Below, piece after piece: positions 17,876 to 27,669 of a stretch of 38,575 nt of DNA. Position numbers and translations under genes: made by a program. The stretch is from a virus. Position 1 is the first letter of the stretch. Each line of letters starts with the position of its first letter. The stretch is from positions 1-38,575 of IMG/VR virus record IMGVR_UViG_3300039106_000191; one strand, written 5' to 3'. A model generated the notes under the pieces. It saw nothing but the letters and a program-made list of their open reading frames with translations. It was not told where the DNA came from and did not search any database.

Positions 17876-18661
17876 TTAAAAATTTGTGTTTAGTTGGTTT
17901 TTGGCTGCTGCCCAAGCATCTGAAATACTAGAGATAGATTCAAAAGTGCTATTGGTGGTACTTGCCGTAGCGGAACTACCACCAGAAACAACAGCCGCTT
18001 CACGCTTAGCCTCAACAACAGAAGATTCCTTCTGCTTTTGTAACTCAGACGCTTGTGCTTCTAGTTGTCTTTGCTTATTAAATTTATCAAAAGCCAGTTG
18101 CTTATAAACTGCTTCCAAATCGGTTGTGTTACTCCGCAAAGCGGATTGAACAACCTCATTAGTGTCAAAATCGGGATAGGTAGATTGAAGGCGAGAAATC
18201 TCTTTTTCAATCTGCTGCTGAGACTGGTATTCTTCAAACTGCGCAATACGCTGGTCTAGTTCACGGATTCTACGCTCACTAGGGTCTAAATCTTCATCAT
18301 ATGAATCTTCAACCAACTGCTGTGCCTGAGAATTTGAGATGCCATAATGGCGACTCAACAACTCAATCGTTGCAGCGGGGTCCCTATCAAGTGCTGTCTG
18401 CAAAGAATTTGCAAATTCCAAAGATTGCCTTTGGGTTGCTAACTCTTGCGTTTTGCGTGTGTAATCTGCTTGCCGTTGATAACCAGCAATAGCCTCAGAA
18501 AGTGGAACATTCAGTTCTTCTCCATCAAACTTAACAGGTACTCTATGATTAGAATATTCTGCAATGTCTAAAGATGGACTATCATCAACTTGACTTACCT
18601 CACTGGAACTAGGTGACCCTACGGGTTCTACATCAGATTCGGTTACGAACTCATCGTTCAT
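17876..18661 (-). CDS. Capsid scaffold protein
   Basis: The 261-residue acidic protein has a disordered Ser/Asp/Glu-rich N-terminus, a short conserved EAIAGYQRQADYTRKTQEL segment (about 57-75) common in podoviral scaffolds, and long Gln/Glu/Lys-rich coiled-coil helices (about 125-225). A Ser/Thr-rich linker and an amphipathic C-terminal helix (SISDAWAAAKNQL) follow; the latter likely binds the coat protein. It is placed between portal and capsid genes, as expected for an assembly factor that leaves the procapsid. An AGGAG site lies upstream of the ATG. Confidence 0.88.
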   Translation of the reverse strand: MNDEFVTESDVEPVGSPSSSEVSQVDDSPSLDIAEYSNHRVPVKFDGEELNVPLSEAIAGYQRQADYTRKTQELATQRQSLEFANSLQTALDRDPAATIELLSRHYGISNSQAQQLVEDSYDEDLDPSERRIRELDQRIAQFEEYQSQQQIEKEISRLQSTYPDFDTNEVVQSALRSNTTDLEAVYKQLAFDKFNKQRQLEAQASELQKQKESSVVEAKREAAVVSGGSSATASTTNSTFESISSISDAWAAAKNQLNTNF

Positions 18662-18716
18662 TATATTTTCTCCTAGAGTCCTATAATGGTTGCTCTACAT
18701 ATGGCAAGGCTGTTCC

Positions 18717-20462
18717 CTACTGTGGAGGTTGTCCCTGCATCTGCTGCAACTGTGCCATCATCTCAGGAGTTAAACCCTGCGGTGGTGCCCCTGCCCCCTC
18801 TGGGGGCATTGGACCACCCTGAGGTGGCATACCACCCATCTCAGGTGGTTGTGGTGCTGCTTGGACAAACTTCTCTGGGTTCTTAATGTTGAAACCAAAT
18901 TGCAACACATAAGAAGCAAGTTCCTGCATGTTAACAATACCAGCACCAGCAAACGGAGCCAAAGCATCAACAAGTTGCAGAGTCTGTTGACGGCGTTGCG
19001 ACTCATTGTGGGGTTGCGTAGAGCCACCCACTACTTCAAAGTCAAACTCACCCTCAAGATACTCACGGTCAAAAGTAACCCAAAACGGTTCACCATCTTT
19101 ACCAACAAGACGAGCAACCTGCTCACCAGTCATATACTGCTGAGCAAGCATAACCATACGGCGAGCAACCTCAGAAATAGCCATCTCAACAATAGCCAAC
19201 TTGTCTGCTGTCCGAGCATTAGCAGCATCGGCAACAGCCGAAATTTCTGTAGCAGTACGGCGAATCTCAGGGATTCCGCCGTTCATAAACTCAGGCAAAC
19301 CAGTAATACGGTTAATGTCGTTAGTAATCATTTCCGACTGGTTATAAAACTCAGGAGGACTAATTATGGCAGGGAATGCGGAGACAACATTGCCGAGTGG
19401 CTCATCAGAAACCACAGGGACCATAACATTGTCCTCATCAGATTCAAGGGCGCTACGACCAAACTGGTCAAACGCTGATTCCTTATAGAGGTACTTGCGT
19501 GCAAACCGTTTACGATGATTCATCATCTGTGAACGGGTTTCATTCAACTCACGCTGCAATGGTTCAATCTGCTCTAGGTCGCCAATGGGGTAAAAAACAT
19601 CAGGCACATCATAATTCCGAAGCATAACAAAAGGATGTCCAAAAGCATAAGGCATCTTAGTTGGTTTAATAAGGAACGATTCACCACCGTCACTAAAAAC
19701 CGACATCGTTTTATTACGGATGTCATAATATTCCCAAATTTCTGCATAACCATAATTCTTGTCATAAACCTTACGCTGACTAGGGTCCTCACTATAACGA
19801 CTAACAGCCATAATAGTAACTTCTTCACGAGCAGTCTTATTGTACCGTTTATCCGACTTCACCTCAGCAAGAGGACGACGGATGCGTTGAGCAATCCACT
19901 TAGCATCATGCATAGATGTAGCATCAGAGTCTATAAACACATCAAACACTGACACCCGTTCTGCAAACGGGGAGTCAACCGTTATGACAGAATTACTAGT
20001 AGATTCACCACCAGCAACATTGTCATTGTAATCACTTTCAGTATCTTCACCAATTGAAGCCTCCTCAACAAAACGGTAACCAGTTTTAATCCAGCCATGC
20101 CCACAGATAAGCAGGTCTTTAACCGAACGGCGAAACTCCTCACGGATACTGCGGTATCTCCACCAGTAGTTAACAACAGCCTCAGCAACAACCGCATTAG
20201 GTGCGTTGTCGGGCTTTGTAGCGTTGACAGTAATCTTAGGGTAGTTAATAGCCACAGCAGGAGCAATAACATTAATAGTGGAGAACGAAATGTTAATCAA
20301 CATTCTGTCCTCGTCACTATAATGGTCATAGTGTTTACCTTTGTAAATATCAATTAGACGCTTCCATGTAGCGTCGTACCCTTCATCTTTGCGCCACTTT
20401 TTGGAGGCGTTAAGATGTTCTCGGTATGTTGATAGTTGTTCGGACTGTGGTTTACGAGCCAT
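18717..20462 (-). CDS. Portal protein
   Basis: The 581-residue protein matches P22-like/podoviral portals: an N-terminal helical part (WKRLIDIYKGKHYDHYSDEDRMLINISFSTINVIAPAVAINYPKI), a wing region with VKDLLICGHGWIKTGYRF, and a stem region with EPLQRELNETRSQMMNHRKRF. A crown part contains TATEISAVADAANARTADKLAIVEMAISEVARRMVMLAQQYMT, and the tail is Pro/Gly/Gln-rich and low-complexity (about 540-581). Twelve copies form the channel through which DNA is packaged and ejected. It sits upstream of scaffold and capsid genes and downstream of the terminase. Confidence 0.92.
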   Translation of the reverse strand: MARKPQSEQLSTYREHLNASKKWRKDEGYDATWKRLIDIYKGKHYDHYSDEDRMLINISFSTINVIAPAVAINYPKITVNATKPDNAPNAVVAEAVVNYWWRYRSIREEFRRSVKDLLICGHGWIKTGYRFVEEASIGEDTESDYNDNVAGGESTSNSVITVDSPFAERVSVFDVFIDSDATSMHDAKWIAQRIRRPLAEVKSDKRYNKTAREEVTIMAVSRYSEDPSQRKVYDKNYGYAEIWEYYDIRNKTMSVFSDGGESFLIKPTKMPYAFGHPFVMLRNYDVPDVFYPIGDLEQIEPLQRELNETRSQMMNHRKRFARKYLYKESAFDQFGRSALESDEDNVMVPVVSDEPLGNVVSAFPAIISPPEFYNQSEMITNDINRITGLPEFMNGGIPEIRRTATEISAVADAANARTADKLAIVEMAISEVARRMVMLAQQYMTGEQVARLVGKDGEPFWVTFDREYLEGEFDFEVVGGSTQPHNESQRRQQTLQLVDALAPFAGAGIVNMQELASYVLQFGFNIKNPEKFVQAAPQPPEMGGMPPQGGPMPPEGAGAPPQGLTPEMMAQLQQMQGQPPQ

Positions 20463-20464
20463 AA

Positions 20465-20914
20465 TTACTTCTTCTTTGGTGCAGTCTTTTTAACAGGTGT
20501 CTTTTTAACTGGTGATTTTTTTACTGCCGTACCAAGAGTTTTTTGTATTTTTCTAGCATTTCCAGCACCCATTTTTTGTTCAGCCATAAAAGCCTGATTA
20601 AATTTCTTTTTAGAATCTCTTGTTAGGTATTTGTCGCTAAGGAAATATTCCATAGGACCATTACTGTCCCCGTACATACGGGCACCCTTGTCCTGTCGGC
20701 GGTCCTCAATTCCTTCCAATCTGGAAGAAACTTTTTTCTGTGCAGCCGTCTTAGGTTTTACAATTTTACTAGGATTTCTTTCAAGATAGTCAGCACGCCC
20801 GCTACCACGGGCGTAACGCTTCATGTCTAGGACTTCTTTTTTACTTAACTTAACTCCTTTTTTTGCAAGGAATTTAGCAATATCATCAAGTGCGGATTTA
20901 GGTTTAGCAGCCAT
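20465..20914 (-). CDS. Basic protein (149 aa)
   Basis: This Lys-rich protein has an N-terminal helical region (ALDDIAKFLAKKGVKLSKKEVLDMKRYARGSGRADYLERNP) and a Lys/Pro/Thr tail made of K-K-x-P-V-K repeats. It overlaps the holin-like gene by one base and ends two bases before the portal start. A minor virion or DNA-binding role is possible, but no family is recognised. Confidence 0.55.
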   Translation of the reverse strand: MAAKPKSALDDIAKFLAKKGVKLSKKEVLDMKRYARGSGRADYLERNPSKIVKPKTAAQKKVSSRLEGIEDRRQDKGARMYGDSNGPMEYFLSDKYLTRDSKKKFNQAFMAEQKMGAGNARKIQKTLGTAVKKSPVKKTPVKKTAPKKK

Positions 20915-21105
20915 TATTTGCTCCTTCCGAAAGCAGCGTCGTTTGGGTTAAGCCAGCGAACAACAGGAGGCAAAAAGGCAGCCACTACAGCAGCCCATAA
21001 AGCCTTGGGGGATGTTTCACCAGCAATAATAACCGTCAGGACGGTTGCTGTTGCGGAACGGGCATAGGATGCCAAAGCACATTTGTTTTCTTGACTGATT
21101 TTCAT
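20914..21105 (-). CDS. Holin-like small membrane protein
   Basis: The 63-residue protein has two hydrophobic segments, about residues 13-29 and 33-49, joined by a short GETSP turn, and ends in WLNPNDAAFGRSK. The end resembles small holins of actinophages, which often close with an NPxDxAFGR motif. Two membrane passes and a charged tail fit a class II holin that would open the membrane for the endolysin. It is not next to the endolysin gene, which lies about 18 kb away on the same strand. It could instead be a minor structural membrane protein. Confidence 0.65.
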   Translation of the reverse strand: MKISQENKCALASYARSATATVLTVIIAGETSPKALWAAVVAAFLPPVVRWLNPNDAAFGRSK

Positions 21106-21479
21106 TTCATTTTCCGTTTCATTGGTGTAGTTTTAACTGGTTGACGCTTTGCTGGTTTAGGAATTTTAATTGGTCCCGTTGACTTGCTGTTAGGTTTTGC
21201 AGGTCTAGGAATTGCATTAAATCTAGGCATTGGTTTTGGTTTAACACGGTTAGGGTCCACAGGGAGGCGTGGCATTCCTCTAGGCTTAACACGGTTAGGG
21301 TCTAACGGGCGGCGTTCAAGAGTCCTTCCATTAGCACTTCCACCTTTAGGTGTTGGTTCACCACCACGCATGGGTTCACGCTTTCTTGCCCTTCCACTAC
21401 CAAGACGCTTCTTTTCCCTCATGGCATCATCAATACCCTTGGGAGTATAAGGAAATGATTTATTTCCAACTTTTGGCAT
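21102..21479 (-). CDS. Basic Pro/Arg-rich repeat protein (125 aa)
   Basis: The ATG at 21479 overlaps the previous stop as TAATG and gives 125 residues starting MPKVGNKSFPYTPKGIDDAMREKKRLGSG. A GTG start at 21503 would only extend it into the neighbouring gene. The middle holds a tandem repeat, DPNRVKPRGMPRLPV followed by DPNRVKPKPMPRF, and the tail is K/P-rich. The N-terminal YTPKGIDDAMREKKRLGSG may be a small folded helix. No function is recognised; the basic repeats suggest nucleic-acid or membrane contact. Confidence 0.6.
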   Translation of the reverse strand: MPKVGNKSFPYTPKGIDDAMREKKRLGSGRARKREPMRGGEPTPKGGSANGRTLERRPLDPNRVKPRGMPRLPVDPNRVKPKPMPRFNAIPRPAKPNSKSTGPIKIPKPAKRQPVKTTPMKRKMK

Positions 21480-21676
21480 TATTTCTCTTTTCCATCGTGC
21501 CACCCAATATGGGTGTCAATCTTAGTTCCAACTTCATCAACCTTATATAGGACCCGATTAAGAAGTTCACGCCCCTCAGCATGCTGGCTTGTATTCTCAT
21601 TACGCAACTTCTGCATAACAACCACTATAGGTCCACCAATAATGGCAACAACAATGGGTACAAGCCACGCTTCCAC
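21479..21676 (-). CDS. Small one-pass membrane protein (65 aa)
   Basis: An N-terminal membrane segment (about residues 4-21, WLVPIVVAIIGGPIVVVM) is followed by a charged helix, QKLRNENTSQHAEGRELLNRVLYKVDEVGTKIDTHIGWHDGKEK. Similar small proteins with one membrane pass followed by a coiled-coil helix ending in H-x-x-W-H are frequent near the lysis genes of actinophages. It may act as an accessory holin, antiholin or spanin-like factor. It lies two genes upstream of the holin-like gene in the same operon. Confidence 0.6.
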   Translation of the reverse strand: MEAWLVPIVVAIIGGPIVVVMQKLRNENTSQHAEGRELLNRVLYKVDEVGTKIDTHIGWHDGKEK

Positions 21677-21907
21677 TTAAATCCAACGACTTCCGACAGG
21701 TTCAATGTTTAAACCTTTGGCTTTAGCATCAGATTCTGTTTTACGCTGAATCTCACCAATAGTAGGACCACTAAAAGCCTCTTTACCATGAGTAAAACCA
21801 AGACGAATACCCTTAACATGGCATTTAAAGCACACATAACCACGCTTCTGAACAGTTTCCTCCACCAAAGAGCCACAATTCACGCATTTAAAGTTCGTTA
21901 CTTCCAT
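21677..21907 (-). CDS. Small zinc-ribbon protein (76 aa)
   Basis: Two CxxC pairs, CVNC (residues 8-11) and CFKC (about 26-29), form a classic zinc ribbon; the rest contains HGKEAFSGPTIGEIQRK, a pattern I associate with small proteins found beside terminases in environmental phages. It lies directly after the large terminase gene. It may assist packaging or structure, but its function is not established. Confidence 0.7.
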   Translation of the reverse strand: MEVTNFKCVNCGSLVEETVQKRGYVCFKCHVKGIRLGFTHGKEAFSGPTIGEIQRKTESDAKAKGLNIEPVGSRWI

Positions 21908-21927
21908 AATAATAGCAATCTTGTTCC

Positions 21928-23529
21928 TTAAAGAGGAACTTTTAGACTGGCACGAATATTATGCGCCCCAATCGGCACTTTACCCTCATTTTGTTCACTG
22001 AACATGTGCTGTTCCCACCACATAAGACTATTTTTGGGTACAACCACATCCCCACGGAACTCAGGAAGCCAAACATACTTCAACATCTGATTAGTAATAG
22101 CCAAAGACATAGTACGGTCATCATGCGGAGAACCCGCAGTTCTACCGTTGTCCTTGCGCACATAAGTACGCAACTCCGCAATAGTCCTCTGACAATAAAT
22201 AATCAACTCCTCATTACGAATAGCAGCCGACAACTCATCAATAGACAACGGTTTAGTAACCGTAGTCGTTTTCCACCCCAAAGTTTCAGTAGCCTGAGGA
22301 TTACGCTGAGTAATCTTACGCTGCCTAAATAGATTACGATACCCAGCCCGTTGAGCAGCCTTAATTGTAGTCAAACCGTGATTGTTGGACTCAATAGCCA
22401 CAAGGCACTGGTTATACCACCAACCCAAATCAGCCAATATCTCACCAAACACATCAGGTTCACAATGTCCATGCCAATGAGCAACAACTTCCCCAGTGGT
22501 GGCATCCACCACATGGGCAGAACTGAAGTCACCATAACTGAAACCTTCCGCCACATCAGCCCCAATCACATAAACACTATCAACAGCAGGAAAAGCCCAA
22601 ATACTAAGAGGACCATCTTCGCCCTCGTCAAACTCGTATTTTTTGTCTGCGTACACATGAAGAAACCCAACCATAGGTTCAAGGGTTTCAAAACTGTCCA
22701 GCATGTCAATGTCAAATACAGGGTTACCTGATTTGACAAAAGCCTCCTCAGGGCTACGGGGATATTCCTGATGTAACTGCCAAGGTTGCATGTTGCGTGC
22801 CTTGACTGTGTACCAGTCCTCGTCACGGTCACCAGCAGACCAAGGAAAGAAAATACCTTCAAACTGGTTGGTGCCCGTTTGGGAACCAACCCACATTTGG
22901 TGAAAGAAGTTACCAGACCCGTTTGCGGTGGACAAACCAATTACACGCCCGCCGACATCGGCAATAGGTTCAATAGAAGCCCACGCTTCCTCAGGGTTAG
23001 GTAAGAAAGCCCACTCATCCACAATAACTAAATAAACCGACTCACCACGAGCAGGGTCAGAACCACTAGGTAAAGATTCAATAGCAGACTCATTATCAAA
23101 CATCATCTTCTGCTGATGGTCAGTCGTTTGCTTAGGTCCCCGTTCCTTCATCCACTGAGGCATAAACCTAAAACCATACTTAGACTTAGCCAACAGTTTA
23201 ACTGACTCTCGTTCAGTACGACTAAGCATGACCACGAAACGGTCAGGGCGAAAAAAGACAAGCCAAAAAGCATAGGCAGCAGCCAAAGTAGAAAAACCAA
23301 TCTGTCGTGCCTTCAAAACAATACTATAGCGTTCAGACATCCACACACGCATAGTTTCAACCTGTGCTTCACGCATCTCAAACTTTATACGACCCCGTTC
23401 AGGATGTTTAATATGCCAATAGTTTTCACAAAAATAAACAAACGCATCCAACTGCTGGTCCAAAGTAGCATCCTCAGGACCACGACACTTACGCCATTCC
23501 CGTTCATTAATTAACTCTTGTAAATCCAT
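21928..23529 (-). CDS. terL: Terminase large subunit
   Basis: The 533-residue motor protein has a Walker A variant KARQIGFST (73-81), a Walker B VYLVIVDEWAF (165-175) with catalytic D171-E172, and a coupling segment IGLSTANGSGN (about 197-207). The C-terminal RNase H-like nuclease has acidic residues in IGADVAEG (D325), VAIESNNHG (E380) and HDDRTMSLAI (D470/D471). It packages DNA through the portal and cuts concatemers. The length is normal and all key motifs are intact. It overlaps the glycosyltransferase gene by one base. Confidence 0.95.
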   Translation of the reverse strand: MDLQELINEREWRKCRGPEDATLDQQLDAFVYFCENYWHIKHPERGRIKFEMREAQVETMRVWMSERYSIVLKARQIGFSTLAAAYAFWLVFFRPDRFVVMLSRTERESVKLLAKSKYGFRFMPQWMKERGPKQTTDHQQKMMFDNESAIESLPSGSDPARGESVYLVIVDEWAFLPNPEEAWASIEPIADVGGRVIGLSTANGSGNFFHQMWVGSQTGTNQFEGIFFPWSAGDRDEDWYTVKARNMQPWQLHQEYPRSPEEAFVKSGNPVFDIDMLDSFETLEPMVGFLHVYADKKYEFDEGEDGPLSIWAFPAVDSVYVIGADVAEGFSYGDFSSAHVVDATTGEVVAHWHGHCEPDVFGEILADLGWWYNQCLVAIESNNHGLTTIKAAQRAGYRNLFRQRKITQRNPQATETLGWKTTTVTKPLSIDELSAAIRNEELIIYCQRTIAELRTYVRKDNGRTAGSPHDDRTMSLAITNQMLKYVWLPEFRGDVVVPKNSLMWWEQHMFSEQNEGKVPIGAHNIRASLKVPL

Positions 23530-24560
23530 TAGTAAAACTCCATATTAGATTTTAAACGCCCATCATCAGGATTAGCGTTTAAAGCCAACCTTCCATAAAA
23601 CAAAGCCCTATCAGAATCACCAGTGTAGTGAAAACCAAGTGCTGCTAGGTCGTCAAATTGCCAACCCCACGCATCCGATTCACACAAATAATCCAAAGGC
23701 TTATCTTTAATTATTAAACCCATATTAGTCGCATAACATAATGCTGCATAATCTTTAATGTCATAATAATACTGCATTAAAGCAAACCAGTTTTCCCGAC
23801 GACCAGAATCCTCAGCAACAGCATTATACAACCAATACAAACGCTTACTAGGTTCACACCTACTAAGATAACGACACGAAGCCGCTTTCTCAGGACCCCA
23901 AACAGACAACCCTAGGTGAGTCTTAAAGTGCGTAGCCGCAGTTTCATAATCACCATTAAAGAAATATTCCCTAGCCAAATAAAACTGGTTACGGTCATCC
24001 AAAGGTTCCTCTTTAACAGCCAACTTCAACAAATCAAAATACTGTCCACGACTTTTAGAAGAATCAGGATGATGATGAATTTCCAATCCACACCATTCCT
24101 GAACTTCTCCACCACCAACAGATTTTATAACCTCATGCACAGGATGTTTCCAAGTATAACCATGCCGTTTATGTATCTTGTCCCCGCCATATGTTAAACC
24201 TTCAGAACCGTCACTATTCCAAGACCAAACATACTTGTATCGTGGGCGTGTAACATTAGAAGCAACCGCTTCCAAATGTTTACGCCAACCATCAACAAGA
24301 ACCTCATCCATATCCAAAGCAATACACATATCAATATCGGCAGGAAGCATGGACAAAGAAAGATTGCGTGCAGTGTCAAAACGCCAAGGCTTTAAAGAAG
24401 CATCCACGGTTATAACACCTAAAGATTTGGCTAGTTCAACTGTTTTATCTGTTGAACCTGTGTCTAGTATGAAACAGTAATCAGCATCTTTGCAGGATTC
24501 CGCCCATCGTTCTACAAATTGTTCTTCGTTTAATGCAATCGTATATACAGCGATTTTCAT
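23529..24560 (-). CDS. Family 2 glycosyltransferase with helical repeat tail
   Basis: The 343-residue protein has a GT-A fold N-terminus: AVYTIALNEEQFVERWAES, a nucleotide-sugar binding LDTGSTDKTVELAKSLG, and a metal-binding D-x-D type ALDMDEVL near residue 88. Its C-terminal half (about 190-340) looks like tetratricopeptide repeats (DDRNQFYLAREYFFNGDYETAATHFKTHL). Such enzymes transfer a sugar from a nucleotide donor to protein or surface glycans. It is encoded inside the structural operon, between terminase and fibre genes, so a virion protein is a likely target; modification of host surface glycans is the main alternative. Confidence 0.85.
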   Translation of the reverse strand: MKIAVYTIALNEEQFVERWAESCKDADYCFILDTGSTDKTVELAKSLGVITVDASLKPWRFDTARNLSLSMLPADIDMCIALDMDEVLVDGWRKHLEAVASNVTRPRYKYVWSWNSDGSEGLTYGGDKIHKRHGYTWKHPVHEVIKSVGGGEVQEWCGLEIHHHPDSSKSRGQYFDLLKLAVKEEPLDDRNQFYLAREYFFNGDYETAATHFKTHLGLSVWGPEKAASCRYLSRCEPSKRLYWLYNAVAEDSGRRENWFALMQYYYDIKDYAALCYATNMGLIIKDKPLDYLCESDAWGWQFDDLAALGFHYTGDSDRALFYGRLALNANPDDGRLKSNMEFY

Positions 24561-24581
24561 TTTTATCCTTCAAGAATTAAC

Positions 24582-24893
24582 TTAATCAGGTGTTCTACCC
24601 ATAACACGAATTGGACCACCAGAATTAGGAGGGTCATTAATTTCTACAGTGTTACTTAACGGCAAAGTTATGTACTCGGTTAAATTACGCAAATAAGAAC
24701 GGTAGTTTATCCATTCAGTTTTTTCAGTTTCTGACAATGGAGAATCAATCATAATTCTCCAATCTGTTTGGGACAATATAACATTTCTGTGTTGCCGTAA
24801 AACAATAAGAAATTCTTCTGGTGTGTCGGCACATTCAGGAACACTAGTTTCTGGATTTTGCTTAATTGGTACACAATCAAGATAAAGAATCAT
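24582..24893 (-). CDS. Tail assembly chaperone-like protein
   Basis: The 103-residue protein contains RQHRNVILSQTDWRIMIDSPLSETEKTEWINYRSYLRNL, the pattern of the phage tail assembly chaperone family (R-N-x-x-L-x-x-T-D-W ... D-S-P-L-s ... W-x-x-Y-R-x-x-L-R). In many phages this gene sits next to tail-fibre genes and helps fold or attach fibres. Here it directly follows the collagen-like fibre gene with two bases between them, which supports a fibre chaperone role. Confidence 0.75.
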   Translation of the reverse strand: MILYLDCVPIKQNPETSVPECADTPEEFLIVLRQHRNVILSQTDWRIMIDSPLSETEKTEWINYRSYLRNLTEYITLPLSNTVEINDPPNSGGPIRVMGRTPD

Positions 24894-24895
24894 TA

Positions 24896-26550
<1,655 letters not shown>

Positions 26551-26551
<1 letters not shown>

Positions 26552-26889
26552 TATGCCCTGCTGACATCAGCCAAAATCGTACACTTACCTGAAAGGATAG
26601 TACTAACAACTGAAGCGTTTGTTCGTTGCAAATCCCAAAATGCGGGTCCAGCAACCAAAGTTGCGCTATCACCAGCAGTCAGAGTTAAAGTAACAACGCC
26701 ATTAGGACCGTCTGTTACAACACAAGTAAAGGAAGCCGCTATAGATGCAGAATCACGAAGGTAACGGATTTGGGAAATGAAGGTATTACCAGTAATTACA
26801 ATAGGCACATTGGCAGAGTCTTTTAATGTAATTACAAATACTTCCGTGTCGCCACGCATGATTTTAATGTTTTGAGTAGCAGGAACCAT
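26551..26889 (-). CDS. Ig-like beta-sandwich structural protein
   Basis: The 112-residue protein is beta-strand rich: [36 protein letters not shown], then [43 protein letters not shown]. This pattern of alternating strands with a closing D-V-x-R resembles the N-terminal domain of baseplate upper proteins and Ig-like adaptor domains of phages. It overlaps the fibre start by one base, so it probably links the collagen-like fibre to the virion or decorates the head. Confidence 0.65.
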
Positions 26890-26897
26890 ACTAATGC

Positions 26898-27026
26898 CTA
26901 ATCTGTTCTAAAGTAATTCATACGATGAACCTTTATAGGTTCTTCTTCAAACCAGCATTCAGGGCATTCCCTGAGTGAGTTTGGAAACTCACATCCACAC
27001 TCAGGACACTCAGTCTGAAGTTCCAC
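26898..27026 (-). CDS. Small zinc-ribbon protein (42 aa)
   Basis: A GTG start at 27026 opens VELQTECPECGCEFPNSL, continuing to CPECWFEEEPIKVHRMNYFRTD. The C-P-E-C-x-C and C-P-E-C pairs form a compact zinc ribbon. The frame fills the gap between the small terminase and the Ig-like gene, overlapping the former's stop by 17 bases. Other in-frame GTG starts lie further upstream, so the exact start is uncertain. The repeated CPEC pairs make a chance frame unlikely. Confidence 0.6.
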   Translation of the reverse strand: MELQTECPECGCEFPNSLRECPECWFEEEPIKVHRMNYFRTD

Positions 27027-27441
27027 TGGATTCCAACCTAGCCACTTTTTCAGCCGAAGCCACACTGGCAATTAATTCCTCTAGGTCTTTATCTGAAATT
27101 TCATTAAGAGACTGAGTGTGAGTAATGTTCACCTGTTGAGGAGCCAACTTGTTGGTAGCCTGAAGATACAACTGAGCAGCCTTGTTGTCCCCGCCGAGCG
27201 CACGCTGGTATATGGTGTCCATGAGTTTCTGGGTGCGCTCAGGGCTACCTTGCAAATCCTCTACCCGTTTCTGCCATTCTTGTTTAAAGTATGGTTTCTT
27301 TTGCCAGCGGCGTAATGTTGCGCTGTCCACGCCTTCTTGTTTGGCATAGGCTTCTTGTGTGGGTGGTTGTCTCATGGGGCTGGGCACTACTAGCCAGTTT
27401 AGGTATTTTTCTTGGCGTTCATCAATATGACTGGATTCCAT
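27010..27441 (-). CDS. terS: Terminase small subunit-like DNA-binding protein
   Basis: The ATG at 27441 gives 143 residues (MESSHIDERQEKYL...); a TTG at 27507 could extend it by 22 residues but lacks a ribosome site. A helix-turn-helix, PTQEAYAKQEGVDSATLRRWQKKPYFKQEW, is followed by a helical oligomerisation part (TQKLMDTIYQRALGGDNKAAQLYLQATNKLAPQQV) typical of small terminases. These proteins recognise the packaging site and recruit the large subunit. It is the first gene of the minus-strand operon and is separated from terL by five other genes, which is unusual. Confidence 0.8.
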   Translation of the reverse strand: MESSHIDERQEKYLNWLVVPSPMRQPPTQEAYAKQEGVDSATLRRWQKKPYFKQEWQKRVEDLQGSPERTQKLMDTIYQRALGGDNKAAQLYLQATNKLAPQQVNITHTQSLNEISDKDLEELIASVASAEKVARLESSGTSD

Positions 27442-27508
27442 ACAAATAGTGGTATTGTTCCTTGACCACTGAGGGTGGTTATTCAACCACTCTCTGCTAG
27501 GGAACAAC

Positions 27509-27528
27509 GGGGGGGATTATAGGGGGGG
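27509..27528. promoter_or_regulatory. TATAAT on minus strand between two 7-base G/C runs
   Basis: Seven G, then ATTATA, then seven G on the plus strand. Read on the minus strand this is C7-TATAAT-C7, with a perfect -10 hexamer about 75 bases before the small-terminase ATG. No convincing -35 lies 17 bases upstream. It is in the only divergent intergenic region, where a promoter for the 25-kb structural operon is needed, so it is a candidate for that. Confidence 0.4.
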
Positions 27529-27602
27529 TATGGCGAATACTAGAACTTGCGTTCGTAAGATAAGCAAGTGCCAGTATGGATACTGTTAAGGATAATAGTA
27601 TT

Positions 27603-27626
27603 GTAAACAAACAATGGTTTGTTTAC
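27603..27626. promoter_or_regulatory. 24-base palindrome, operator or hairpin
   Basis: GTAAACAAAC, four bases AATG, then GTTTGTTTAC: a perfect 10-bp inverted repeat. It lies in the divergent region, just before the first plus-strand gene. It could be an operator for a dimeric regulator or an RNA hairpin in the leader. No T-run follows on either strand, so it is not a terminator. Confidence 0.55.
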
Positions 27627-27669
27627 CCATAGCCATAATGCGTGGACAAAAGAGTGGGGCTATGGGTTT

